Shown here: one piece after another, positions 56,816-64,000 of the stretch
How the letters are laid out: the number at the start of each line of letters is the position of its first letter
How positions within the stretch are numbered: the first letter of the stretch is position 1
DNA from: Streptomyces seoulensis
GTDB lineage: Bacteria; Actinomycetota; Actinomycetes; Streptomycetales; Streptomycetaceae
Direction: 5' to 3'
Length of the DNA: 64,000 nt
Assembly: GCA_013364255.1 (NCBI GenBank)
Contig: CP054937.1
Span: forward strand, 26,058 to 90,057
Made by a program: the position numbers and the translations under genes
The notes under the pieces: generated by a model
The model's database searches: none
What the model saw: the letters and a program-made list of their open reading frames with translations, nothing else
What the model was told of the DNA's origin: nothing

Positions 56816-57595
56816 ATGCGTCGCCCCACGCAGCGTCCCGGACTCGCCGCCGCCCCCGGCTGGGCCCACCCCTACACCGGCTTGGCCAGCCGCGCCGTGT
56901 TCTACAACGACGGCGGCACCCCTCCCGCTGCATCCCCCCAGGACCCGCCGAAGCCCGGCCCGCCGCCCGCCCCAGCCCCGACGCCGCAGTTCACCCAGGA
57001 AGACCTGGACCGCATCGCCGCGAAGGAGAAGGCCCAGGGGCAGCGCGCCGGCGCCCGCCAGGCCCTCGAGGAGTTCGCCGCCGAGCACGGCTTCACCAAC
57101 GTCGACGACGCGAAGGCGTTCATCGCCGCCGCCCGCCAGGCTCAGGAGGACGCCCTCTCCGAGCAGGAGAAGCGGGAGAAGGAACTCGCCGACCGCGAAG
57201 CCAAGGCGGAAGCCCGCGAACAGGCCGCCGCCGCCCGCGAGCGCGCCGTACGCCGCGAGCAGGCTCTCACCCGCCTCGGCGCGTTCGACACCAAGGACGA
57301 CCACGGCAACGGCATCCCGAACCTCCAGGACGCGCTGGCCATGCTCGACCGCGACCTGGCCGCCACCCCCGACGCCGACGAGCAGACCATCGCCGAAGCC
57401 GCCGCCCGACTCAAGGCGCGCCGGCCCGAACTGTTCGGCACCCAGGCACCGCCACAGCAGAACCCGATGCCGCCCGCTCCCGGCGGAGCCCCGGCCGGCG
57501 GACCCCCGCCCCGCCAAGCACCCGCAGGAAAGCCCGGCGACCGCGGCCGCGAGATGGCCCGCCTCCGCGGACACCTCCGCGACAACGCCGCCTAA
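56816..57595 (+). CDS. Capsid scaffolding protein
   Basis: 259 residues, ATG 56816 with GGGAGG upstream. Pro-rich N terminus, central long coiled coil (~95-165: EEFAAEHGF, then EKREKELADREAKAEAREQA), Pro/Gly-rich linker and a basic C-terminal helix (REMARLRGHLRDN). This is the standard layout of tailed-phage scaffolds and precedes decoration and capsid genes. No protease domain is visible. Confidence 0.78.
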   Translation: MRRPTQRPGLAAAPGWAHPYTGLASRAVFYNDGGTPPAASPQDPPKPGPPPAPAPTPQFTQEDLDRIAAKEKAQGQRAGARQALEEFAAEHGFTNVDDAKAFIAAARQAQEDALSEQEKREKELADREAKAEAREQAAAARERAVRREQALTRLGAFDTKDDHGNGIPNLQDALAMLDRDLAATPDADEQTIAEAAARLKARRPELFGTQAPPQQNPMPPAPGGAPAGGPPPRQAPAGKPGDRGREMARLRGHLRDNAA

Positions 57596-57602
57596 AAAGC
57601 CA

Positions 57603-57622
57603 CCCCAGCCACCGGGCTGGGG
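57603..57622 (+). terminator. Intercistronic hairpin after scaffold gene
   Basis: CCCCAGCC (57603-57610), loop ACCG, GGCTGGGG (57615-57622). Probably tunes read-through to decoration and capsid genes. Confidence 0.55.
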
Positions 57623-57706
57623 ACAACGGGACCACGCCCTCTCCTCGTGGACGCGCGCCGAGCGGCGCAGCTGTCACCGCACGCCGTTTTATGAGGAGAG
57701 GCAGTC

Positions 57707-58456
57707 GTGAACGACTTCCAGCCCTACTCCTACACGGACAGCGTCACGGCCGACCGGCCCTGGCTCGCGTCCCTGGTAGGAGTCCAGGACACCAACACCA
57801 TCACCCTCGACCTGACCAAGTTCACCTCCGGCACCCACTACGTGGTGTCCGCGAACCCGATGCTCCAGGGCCGCAACGTCATGAAGTCCGGGATCCCCCT
57901 CGGCAAGGTCACCGCGTCCGGCCTGTACGCCCCCTACTCCGGACCTCGCTCCGAGGTGCAGACCATCACCGTCACCGGCGGACCCACCGGCGGCACGTAC
58001 ACGCTCACGTTCTCCGGGCAGACCACCGCGGCGATCCCCTACAACGCGACCGCTGCCCAGGTGAAGACAGCCCTGGAGAACCTTTCCAACATCAACCCGG
58101 GCGACGTCGCCGTCTCCGGCGGGCCCCACCCCGGCACCGCCATCGTCGTTACGTTCGGCGGCCAGTACCTGTCCGACGATGTCGCGCAGATGACCGCCAC
58201 CGGCTCCCTGACCGGCGGATCCAGCCCCGCCGTGTCGGTCGCCACCACCACCGCGGGCGGTGGTGCCTCCGCCTCCGACGGCACCGAAGTCCTCGCCGGA
58301 TTCCTTGTCGACGGCTTCAGCTTCAACCCGACCTCCACCAAGGCGGCCGGTGCCCTGCTGTGGCACGGCGAAGTCTTCGCCGACCAGTGCCCGGTCCCGT
58401 TCGACCCGACCGACGTCGCGTCCACTGCGCCCGGCGTCAACATCCACTACCGGTAG
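57707..58456 (+). CDS. Head decoration protein with inserted Ig-like domain
   Basis: 249 residues. The lambda gpD-like ends (KFTSGTHYVVSANPMLQGRN ... DGTEVLAGFLVDGFSFNPTS, LLWHGEVFADQCPVPFDP) are split by a ~105-residue beta domain (about 83-187, EVQTITVTGGPTGGTYTLTF ... GGSSPAVSVATTTAGG). The same domain ends the major tail protein at 63133. Decoration proteins stabilise the expanded head; surface Ig-like domains may bind the environment or host. Confidence 0.8.
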   Translation: MNDFQPYSYTDSVTADRPWLASLVGVQDTNTITLDLTKFTSGTHYVVSANPMLQGRNVMKSGIPLGKVTASGLYAPYSGPRSEVQTITVTGGPTGGTYTLTFSGQTTAAIPYNATAAQVKTALENLSNINPGDVAVSGGPHPGTAIVVTFGGQYLSDDVAQMTATGSLTGGSSPAVSVATTTAGGGASASDGTEVLAGFLVDGFSFNPTSTKAAGALLWHGEVFADQCPVPFDPTDVASTAPGVNIHYR

Positions 58457-58472
58457 AAGGAGCTGATCGAAG

Positions 58473-59528
58473 ATGGAAGCGCTCGAGCTTCTTCTCCAGG
58501 ACACCAACGACACCGACCTCACGGTGTTCGCCCGCCAGATGGACACCCCCGCGAAGTACCGCCTCACCCGCGAGGTTCTTCCCGAGCGCAGCATCCAGGG
58601 AGTCCGGTTCCGCACCACGTCCTCCAAGCGCCGCGTCAACGCCGCGAAGTTCCGCGCCTACGACGCGCCGACCGCACTGGCCAAGCGGCAGGCAGAGCGA
58701 GTCGTCAACGAGGGCATGCTGCCTGCCCTCGGCCAGACCCTCCCGGTCACCGAGATGGACCAGATCCTCCTGGACGTCGGCCGCGGCGCCGACACCCAGG
58801 CCTACATCGACCTCCTCTACTCGGACGTCGAACGGCACGTCGAGTCCATCAAGACCGCGCAGGAGATCGCCGCCGGCCAGCTCCTCGCCACCGGCACCGT
58901 CGACCTGCCAGGCATCGGCCTGGACGTCAACTGGAACGTCCCCTCGGTCAACATGCCCACCGCGGCCACCCTGTGGGACGACCCGGACGCCACTCCCCTG
59001 TCCGACGAGCGAGCCTGGATCGACTTCCTCGTCGACGGCGGCGCCCCCGCACCGAAGGAAGTCATCACCTCCCGCCGGGCCGCCCGCCTGCTGGCCGCGA
59101 ACGCCGAGTACCGCGGCGCGTTCTACGGCTCCTACTCTACGTCCACCACCCCCACGGCCACGCTCGCCCCGAACGAGGTCAACGCCGTCCGCGCCCGCTA
59201 CGGACTCCCCCCGATCGTCGAGTACGACGTGCAGGTCTGGAACGACGACAAGTACCAGCGGGTCCTCCCGGACAACAAGTGGATCCTCATCCCCGACGTC
59301 CCCGCGTCGGAGTGGGCCGAGACCCAGTACGGCGTCACCCGCGAGGCCGCCAAGTTCACCTCCGGCACCAACCCGGCCCTCACCCGCGAGGAAGCCCCGG
59401 GCATCGTCGTCGTCACCAAGGTCGAAGACGACCCGGTGCAGATCTACACCCGCGGCGCCGCGATCGGCATGCCGGTGCTGTACGTGCCGGACATCCACAT
59501 CTCCGCGACCGTCCTCGCCGGGAGCTGA
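58473..59528 (+). CDS. Major capsid protein (lambda gpE-like)
   Basis: 351 residues. RQMDTPAKYRLTREVLPERS at the start, FRAYDAPTALAKRQAERVVN, a long alpha-domain and near the end GAAIGMPVLYVPDIHISATV match the phage major capsid protein E family. HK97-fold shell subunit. AAGGAG ribosome site before ATG 58473. Order decoration-then-capsid is as in lambda. Confidence 0.88.
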   Translation: MEALELLLQDTNDTDLTVFARQMDTPAKYRLTREVLPERSIQGVRFRTTSSKRRVNAAKFRAYDAPTALAKRQAERVVNEGMLPALGQTLPVTEMDQILLDVGRGADTQAYIDLLYSDVERHVESIKTAQEIAAGQLLATGTVDLPGIGLDVNWNVPSVNMPTAATLWDDPDATPLSDERAWIDFLVDGGAPAPKEVITSRRAARLLAANAEYRGAFYGSYSTSTTPTATLAPNEVNAVRARYGLPPIVEYDVQVWNDDKYQRVLPDNKWILIPDVPASEWAETQYGVTREAAKFTSGTNPALTREEAPGIVVVTKVEDDPVQIYTRGAAIGMPVLYVPDIHISATVLAGS

Positions 59529-59533
59529 TCGAC

Positions 59534-59830
59534 ATGGCCAAGCTCGTCAAGGCCGTGCACGTCAAGGACCCTGACCGCTCCCGCACCGTCCTCCTCCTAC
59601 CCGGTGAGGAACCGGAGCCGCGCCTCGCGGCCCTGATCACCAACCCGGACGCCTGGGAGGACGGCAAGCTGCCCAACGCCGAAGAGGAGTCCGCCGACGA
59701 CGACTCCGACAAGGACAGCGACGGGGACGACAAGCAGGCCGCACCCGCGGCCAAGAAGACGGCCCCCAAGCGGGCCACCAACCGGTCACGGGGCCGGGAC
59801 GCCGCCGGCGAGGGCAACGGCGGCGACTAG
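59534..59830 (+). CDS. Small charged protein after capsid gene (98 aa)
   Basis: ATG 59534. A short N-terminal beta part (AKLVKAVHVKDPDRSRTVLL), then an extreme Asp/Ser/Lys tail (EESADDDSDKDSDGDDKQAA) and a basic end. Position corresponds to head-completion genes. Function unproven. Confidence 0.55.
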   Translation: MAKLVKAVHVKDPDRSRTVLLLPGEEPEPRLAALITNPDAWEDGKLPNAEEESADDDSDKDSDGDDKQAAPAAKKTAPKRATNRSRGRDAAGEGNGGD

Positions 59831-59835
59831 CGGAG

Positions 59836-59881
59836 TGCGGGCCCGCCCACAGTGGTGGGGGCGCCACCCGACGGGCCCGCA
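59836..59881 (+). terminator. Hairpin after 59534 gene
   Basis: TGCGGGCCCG (59836-59845) pairs with CGGGCCCGCA (59872-59881). Confidence 0.55.
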
Positions 59882-59927
59882 CCCGCACACCCCCTTCCCC
59901 CCCGCATCGACCCCGCCTGGAGGATCC

Positions 59928-60257
59928 GTGGACGCCGCAGTGCAGCACTGGCTGTTCGCCCAGCTCGGCAAGACCACTGACCTCGCCGACCTGACCGCCC
60001 GCTACACGCGGCTAGGCACCGCACGCGCGGTCGCACTCGAAGTTCTCCGCGAGCGCTACGCCGACCTCCTCGTGAACCCCACCGGCGTCACCGTGTCCAA
60101 CGTCGTCGCCATCAACACCACAGCCAACCTCGCCGCGTACGAACGACAGATCGCCGCCCTCGAGGCCGGCGACCCGCCCGCGCCCGACGAAACAGCCCCG
60201 GCAACGGATGACCCGACCATCGGTTACATCCTGCTGAAGGCACGGCCTCGCCGATGA
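59928..60257 (+). CDS. Head-tail connector region protein (109 aa)
   Basis: GTG 59928 with GGAGG. Helical (ADLTARYTRLGTARAVALEV, LRERYADLL), then Pro/Asp-rich. Position just after head genes suggests an adaptor. No signature. Confidence 0.5.
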   Translation: MDAAVQHWLFAQLGKTTDLADLTARYTRLGTARAVALEVLRERYADLLVNPTGVTVSNVVAINTTANLAAYERQIAALEAGDPPAPDETAPATDDPTIGYILLKARPRR

Positions 60258-61105
60258 CTACGCCCACCCGCCAGCGCACCGACGACGATCGTGCCGCCCT
60301 CCTCGCCCTCATTGCTGCCATGGGCGGCGACCTGACCCGGCAGTGGCAGCGCCTCACCATCGCTCAGGACAAGCTGCTGCGCTCCCTCGAACGGCTCCGG
60401 CCCGGCCGCGGCGCCACCACCAAGATCCGCCCGCTCGTCCTCGCATTCCAGCAGGAGGTCGGCGAGTTCGACCGCCTCACTCGCGCCCTGGCCACTCGCT
60501 GGGCTGCCCAGGACCTTCCCGTCGCCTACCGTGATGGTGCCCTCCAAGCCCTCCGCCGCGCGCACACGGACATCACCCGATTCCAGTGGACCGCCGACCA
60601 TCAGGCCGCGCTCACCGCGCTCACCGCGACCTTCTACACAGACCTGATCGGCCGGATCACCGAGGCCGTCCGTCGCGCGCAGGCCTTCGCCCGAGCCGCG
60701 CAGGACGCTACCCGCGACGTCACCCTCGGCCGCGCCCACGCTGGCATCGACTCCGCATCCCTCGTCCGCACTCATCCGCTGTCGACGATCGTGTACCGGG
60801 ACAGCTCACGGCACCCCGTGAAGGACTGGGCGACTTCCGCGCTCACCTACCAGGGCGTCGTCACGGCGAACCACGGCGCGATCAACACCGGCCGCTACGA
60901 CCTCGATGCTTCCTGGTTCCAGTGCGTCGATGGGCCCGAGTGTGGATTCGTCAGCCACCCCGATACCGATCACGCCGACGGCACGATCCGGTCCGCTGAG
61001 GACGCTGAGGCGTATCCCGTGGCCCACCACGGCTGTATCCGCTTCTGGATCCCCCGCCCCGACCTGAACGGCCGAACCGACCTCGTCTCCGGAGATCCCG
61101 CATGA
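60254..61105 (+). CDS. MuF-like minor head protein
   Basis: 283 residues, ATGA overlap. Long helical N terminus, then STIVYRDSSRHPVKDWATSA and SWFQCVDGPECGFVSHPDTD with AYPVAHHGCIRFWIPRP. The C-x4-C, H-x5-H and H-H-G-C pattern is that of phage Mu F / minor capsid 2-type proteins. These sit at the portal and may be ejected with DNA. Confidence 0.7.
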   Translation: MTTPTRQRTDDDRAALLALIAAMGGDLTRQWQRLTIAQDKLLRSLERLRPGRGATTKIRPLVLAFQQEVGEFDRLTRALATRWAAQDLPVAYRDGALQALRRAHTDITRFQWTADHQAALTALTATFYTDLIGRITEAVRRAQAFARAAQDATRDVTLGRAHAGIDSASLVRTHPLSTIVYRDSSRHPVKDWATSALTYQGVVTANHGAINTGRYDLDASWFQCVDGPECGFVSHPDTDHADGTIRSAEDAEAYPVAHHGCIRFWIPRPDLNGRTDLVSGDPA

Positions 61106-61341
61106 CCGAGCAACCCATCGGCCCAATCCTCGACGGGCTTGGCACCACCATCGATCTCGACGAAGGCGACCTGGTCGCGTCGGCCATGGTCATCGCCAAG
61201 GTGATCGAACCCAATGGTGACGTGTCGCTGTCCTTCTGTCTCAGTGAAGGCCTGTCGTGGGTGGAGCAGAACGGCTTGTTGGCATCCGCGCAGCAGATCA
61301 TGAACCAGACCACCATCGGACGGCGAGGGGATGACGCGTGA
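61102..61341 (+). CDS. Small hypothetical protein (79 aa)
   Basis: ATGA overlap upstream and GTGA downstream. Beta-strands MVIAKVIEPNGDVSLSFCLS then an amphipathic helix. Unrecognised. Confidence 0.55.
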   Translation: MTEQPIGPILDGLGTTIDLDEGDLVASAMVIAKVIEPNGDVSLSFCLSEGLSWVEQNGLLASAQQIMNQTTIGRRGDDA

Positions 61342-61718
61342 ACGTCCCCAGCGATCCGACCGCACACGGCGTCCGCATCGACGCGCAGCCCGGCCAAGCC
61401 GACATCCGCATCGGCGGCACCCTGATCCCCTCCGGCCACGTCATCGGCTACCAGATCGAGCACTCCATCGCCGACGCCCTGCCCATGCTGCTGCTCCACA
61501 CCCGGCAGGCCGAAGGTGCCGTCTGGGAAGGCCTTGCCCGCGTCGCGGTCGCCGTGCAGCGGGACCCCGGGGAGGCGACCGCAGCCTTTCTGCGCGGCAT
61601 CGACCCAGCCGCCCTGCAACGCGCTGCCCTGGACCGCCCTGACCTGGATGGCGGGAAGCACGGCGTCACCGAGGCCATCCTGCGGCAGCTCGCAGAGTGG
61701 GCGGAAGGGAAGGCCTGA
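61338..61718 (+). CDS. Hypothetical virion-region protein (126 aa)
   Basis: GTG 61338. N-terminal strands (GVRIDAQPGQADIRIGGTLI, PSGHVIGYQIEHSIADALPM) then a helical C terminus. Tail-completion position. No family recognised. Confidence 0.55.
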   Translation: MNVPSDPTAHGVRIDAQPGQADIRIGGTLIPSGHVIGYQIEHSIADALPMLLLHTRQAEGAVWEGLARVAVAVQRDPGEATAAFLRGIDPAALQRAALDRPDLDGGKHGVTEAILRQLAEWAEGKA

Positions 61719-61720
61719 CC

Positions 61721-62167
61721 ATGCCAGGACTGGACGCTGCCCTTACTGGGGTCATCGCGTGGATCGGCGACAACCTGCTGATCGACACCATCCGCATCCA
61801 ACTCCCCACCACCGAGGAGCCCGTCCTCAACCCGGACACCGGTGAACTGACCCGGCCCGCTGGCGAGGTCCTCTACGAGGGGCCGGGGGCCGTGCAGAGC
61901 ACCGCGCAGACCGCCCTGTCCTCCAGCCCCGCCGCATTGCAGCCGTGGACGCTGGAAACCACCAGCCGCTTCCAACTCCTCACCCCGCTCACGGCTCCCA
62001 TCCCACCCAAGGACGCCCTCATCACCGTCGTGCAGGTCCACAACCCAGCCAACACGGCACTCATCGGCCGGTCCTGGGTGTGCCAGGACCCCGGCCGCGC
62101 CGCCACCATCGAAGTCGTCCGCGTGACGCCGCTGGACATGCTCCAGGACCGCGGGGACACCGAATGA
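61721..62167 (+). CDS. DUF6093-like head-tail joining protein
   Basis: 148 residues, ATG 61721. DTIRIQLPTTEEPVLNPDTG, VLYEGPGAVQS and a C-terminal RSWVCQDPGRAATIEVVRVT fit a family found at head-tail joining positions in actinophages (DUF6093 as I recall). Probably a neck or stopper protein. Confidence 0.6.
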   Translation: MPGLDAALTGVIAWIGDNLLIDTIRIQLPTTEEPVLNPDTGELTRPAGEVLYEGPGAVQSTAQTALSSSPAALQPWTLETTSRFQLLTPLTAPIPPKDALITVVQVHNPANTALIGRSWVCQDPGRAATIEVVRVTPLDMLQDRGDTE

Positions 62168-62550
62168 CGCCCGAACAGTTGGCCGTCCGTCTGGAGGCGT
62201 CCGCGAAGCGCGTCGGACCGGCTATCGCCCGCGGTGTCGAGCACACCGGCACCCTCGGCCAGGCCCGGATCCGCGGCAACGCGTCCGGCCGGCCCGGCCC
62301 GAACGTCATAACCGGCGCCTACCGCAACTCATGGCAGAGGGAGACGCGGCGTCTGCCACACGGCGCGATGTGTACTCTCGGCACGAACGCTCCGCAGGCA
62401 TGGCGGCTTGAAGCCGGGTTCGTCGGAACGGACAGTATCGGTCGCACCTACGCGCAGCCGCCGTTTCCGCACGTTCAACCTGCGCTGCCGTTCATCGAGG
62501 CCACGCTGATGGCGCAGATGCGGTTCGCTGTCGCGGAGATCCTCGCATGA
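62164..62550 (+). CDS. HK97 gp10-like tail-completion protein
   Basis: 128 residues, ATGA overlap. GVEHTGTLGQARIRGNASGR, VITGAYRNSWQ and WRLEAGFVGTDSIGRTYAQP with FPHVQPALPFIE match the HK97 gp10 / minor structural family that joins tail to head. Confidence 0.7.
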   Translation: MTPEQLAVRLEASAKRVGPAIARGVEHTGTLGQARIRGNASGRPGPNVITGAYRNSWQRETRRLPHGAMCTLGTNAPQAWRLEAGFVGTDSIGRTYAQPPFPHVQPALPFIEATLMAQMRFAVAEILA

Positions 62551-62996
62551 TCAGCAGCCGAACCGTCACCGACGCGGTCGCCGCCATGCTCGCCACCGGC
62601 AGCGGAAAGCCCGTCGGGAAGGGACGCCAGCCTGCTGGGAACCCGGCCGCCTACTACATTCTGTGGCGCATCGACCGGCAGACGTACGGCGCCCCGTATT
62701 CCGACCGCAACGAGGACGCGACCCTCGTCTACCAGGTCACCAGCGTGTCCGCCCCCGACCCCCGAAACCCCGACTCCTTCGGCACGCAGGACCAGCTGGA
62801 GTGGCTCGAGGACAAGGCCCGCGACGTCATCCTCGGCCGCGACCCGACCACCGGACTGTGGCTGCACACCCTGACCGTGCCCGGCGCCCGCATCATCAGC
62901 CGCGAGCCCGACACGGAAGCGGGGGGAACACCGGACCCATCGGATGGAATCATGAGCAGTGCCAGCCGGTACACACTCCGGCTGACCAGCCCCTGA
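62547..62996 (+). CDS. Tail terminator-like protein
   Basis: 149 residues. SRTVTDAVAAMLATG, a strand region (AAYYILWRIDRQTYGAPYSD, LVYQVTSVSAPDPRN), helix DQLEWLEDKARDVILGR and a terminal strand SRYTLRLTSP follow the lambda gpU-type tail terminator pattern. Immediately before the major tail gene. Confidence 0.6.
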   Translation: MISSRTVTDAVAAMLATGSGKPVGKGRQPAGNPAAYYILWRIDRQTYGAPYSDRNEDATLVYQVTSVSAPDPRNPDSFGTQDQLEWLEDKARDVILGRDPTTGLWLHTLTVPGARIISREPDTEAGGTPDPSDGIMSSASRYTLRLTSP

Positions 62997-63132
62997 CGCT
63001 GGTCACGGCACAGACCGCACCGCGGCGGGACCCCACGCGGACGCCACACCACAGTGGCCGCCACCCATACACCACGTGTAAGGGGCCAGGTCCCAGCAGG
63101 ACGTACGGCCCCGGGAATCTAGGGGCCCACGA
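62997..63132. other. Intergenic before major tail protein
   Basis: 136 nt. Contains GGGGCC...GGCCCC pairing (~63082-63112), consistent with a leader hairpin, and TCTAGGGGCCC just before ATG 63133, reminiscent of but not identical to the 14-mer repeats. Confidence 0.4.
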
Positions 63133-63930
63133 ATGCCGGTCAAGAAGTACATGCGGCGCGGCACGTCGAAGTTCTACTTCGTGCCGACGATCGCCGCCAC
63201 CACCATGATCCCCACCCGGTCCGAGCTGAACGCCGGCACCGAGTTCTCCGAGTACATCGCCGCGATGGACGGCTGGACCGTCACCAACAACGAGATCGAA
63301 ACGCCGAACATGGCGGACACCTACGACTCGACGATCCCCGGCTCGGACAAGGCCGACAGCTCCAGCTTCACCTTCTACGAGGACGAGGTTGACGCCGACC
63401 TCGAGCAGACGTTCGCCAAGGGCACCACCGGCTACGTCGTCATCCTCCGTAAGGGTGACGTCCCCGGCAACAACAGCATGGACGTTTTCCCGATCCGTGT
63501 CGCCTCTCAGTCGCCGCAGTACACCGCTGACAACGAGGCCGCCAAGTTCATGGTGACCTGCTCCATTACCTCCCGGCCGCTTCAGGGTGCGCCCGTGCCG
63601 CTCGCCGGCACTGACGAGGTGCAGACCATCACCATCACCGGCACCCCGACCGGCGGCACGTTCGCGCTCACGTTCAACAGCCAGACGACGTCCGCTATCG
63701 CGTACAACGCCAACGCGGCGGCCGTGCAGGCTGCGCTTGAGGCGCTGTCGAACATCGCGCCCGGCGACATCACCTGTGCCGGCGGCGCACTGCCCGGCAC
63801 CCCGGTCACGGTCAACTTCGGCGGCGGCGTCTACGACGGCACGAACGTCCCCCAGATGACCGCGTCCGGCTCGTTCACCGGCGGCACCAGCCCCGCCGTC
63901 ACGGTCACCACCACCACGCCCGGCGGCTGA
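63133..63930 (+). CDS. Major tail protein with C-terminal Ig-like domain
   Basis: 265 residues. PVKKYMRRGTSKFYFVPTIA, WTVTNNEIETPNMADTYDST and SSFTFYEDEVDADLEQTFAK are typical of actinophage tube proteins (residues 1-155). From ~160 a domain starting DEVQTITITGTPTGGTFALT and ending GGTSPAVTVTTTTPGG repeats the insert of the decoration protein at 57707. It would decorate every tube ring. A tape-measure gene should follow outside the window. Confidence 0.82.
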   Translation: MPVKKYMRRGTSKFYFVPTIAATTMIPTRSELNAGTEFSEYIAAMDGWTVTNNEIETPNMADTYDSTIPGSDKADSSSFTFYEDEVDADLEQTFAKGTTGYVVILRKGDVPGNNSMDVFPIRVASQSPQYTADNEAAKFMVTCSITSRPLQGAPVPLAGTDEVQTITITGTPTGGTFALTFNSQTTSAIAYNANAAAVQAALEALSNIAPGDITCAGGALPGTPVTVNFGGGVYDGTNVPQMTASGSFTGGTSPAVTVTTTTPGG

Positions 63931-64000
63931 CACCCCCGCCTACCGCTTCCCCAGCTCCCGGCCGGACGCCCCACGCGTTCGGGAAGGGGCGCCTGCGGGC

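Noticed and set aside
1..64000. CRISPR array, insertion sequences, telomere or iteron clusters
   Set aside because: No regularly spaced repeats, transposase motifs, terminal palindrome series or iteron arrays were found. Linear ends, if any, are outside the window.

Overview
The window is very G+C-rich DNA. It has near-universal ATGA/GTGA stop-start overlaps, frequent GTG starts, two WhiB-like proteins, a Streptomyces-type TraB translocase and several protein families otherwise seen mainly in Streptomyces. I read it as part of a Streptomyces phage-plasmid. It combines plasmid maintenance (ParA/ParB with palindromic candidate parS sites, two DciA-like helicase-loader relatives), conjugation-type genes (an FtsK/TraB motor with Spd-like membrane proteins) and a complete head-packaging module (small and large terminase, portal, scaffold, decoration protein, major capsid, MuF-like protein, tail-completion proteins, major tail protein). 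No integrase, transposase, tRNA or CRISPR array is visible. Streptomyces plasmid-phages such as pZL12 are a known precedent for this lifestyle.

Layout. (1) 1-12.5 kb, mostly +: Rad52-like annealing protein; a gutted cytosine methyltransferase whose core is replaced by an antisense endonuclease VII gene; a WhiB-HTH protein; a winged-helix protein possibly involved in replication; a DciA-SLOG fusion next to a full-length DciA homologue; parAB with four near-identical palindromes. (2) 12.6-28 kb, +: two long early-type operons, each started by the same promoter/operator (12.6 and 19.1 kb). They encode RusA, WhiB, an HNH endonuclease, SSB, a Dam-type methylase, DUF4326 and DUF4031 proteins and many small proteins. 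(3) 28-32.3 kb, -: likely cargo, with a secreted zinc metalloprotease, a type III polyketide synthase and an MmyB-like XRE regulator. (4) 32.6-41.5 kb, mostly -: two more operons from the same promoter/operator (35.6 and 38.3 kb), a GIY-YIG/winged-helix fusion, a replication-type HTH protein, an excisionase-like protein and a GntR/HutC repressor. (5) 41.5-51 kb, +: the transfer region ending in traB, started by a canonical promoter divergent from the GntR gene and containing a duplicated, covarying intergenic hairpin element. (6) 51-64 kb, +: virion genes, with an antisense lipoprotein 'moron' and three identical 14-mer hairpins in the leaders of terminase, portal and scaffold genes.

How it fits together. 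parAB and the replication proteins keep the element as a plasmid. The GntR protein probably silences transfer. A still unidentified repressor recognising the shared ATGCATTGCA...GCCATGC operator probably holds both early arms off. On induction, Rad52/SSB/RusA/Endo VII would support recombination-type replication, and the terminase-portal-capsid block would package DNA. The lysis genes and most tail genes must lie outside the window. Functional statements rest on motifs I could read in the translated sequence; no database search was possible.
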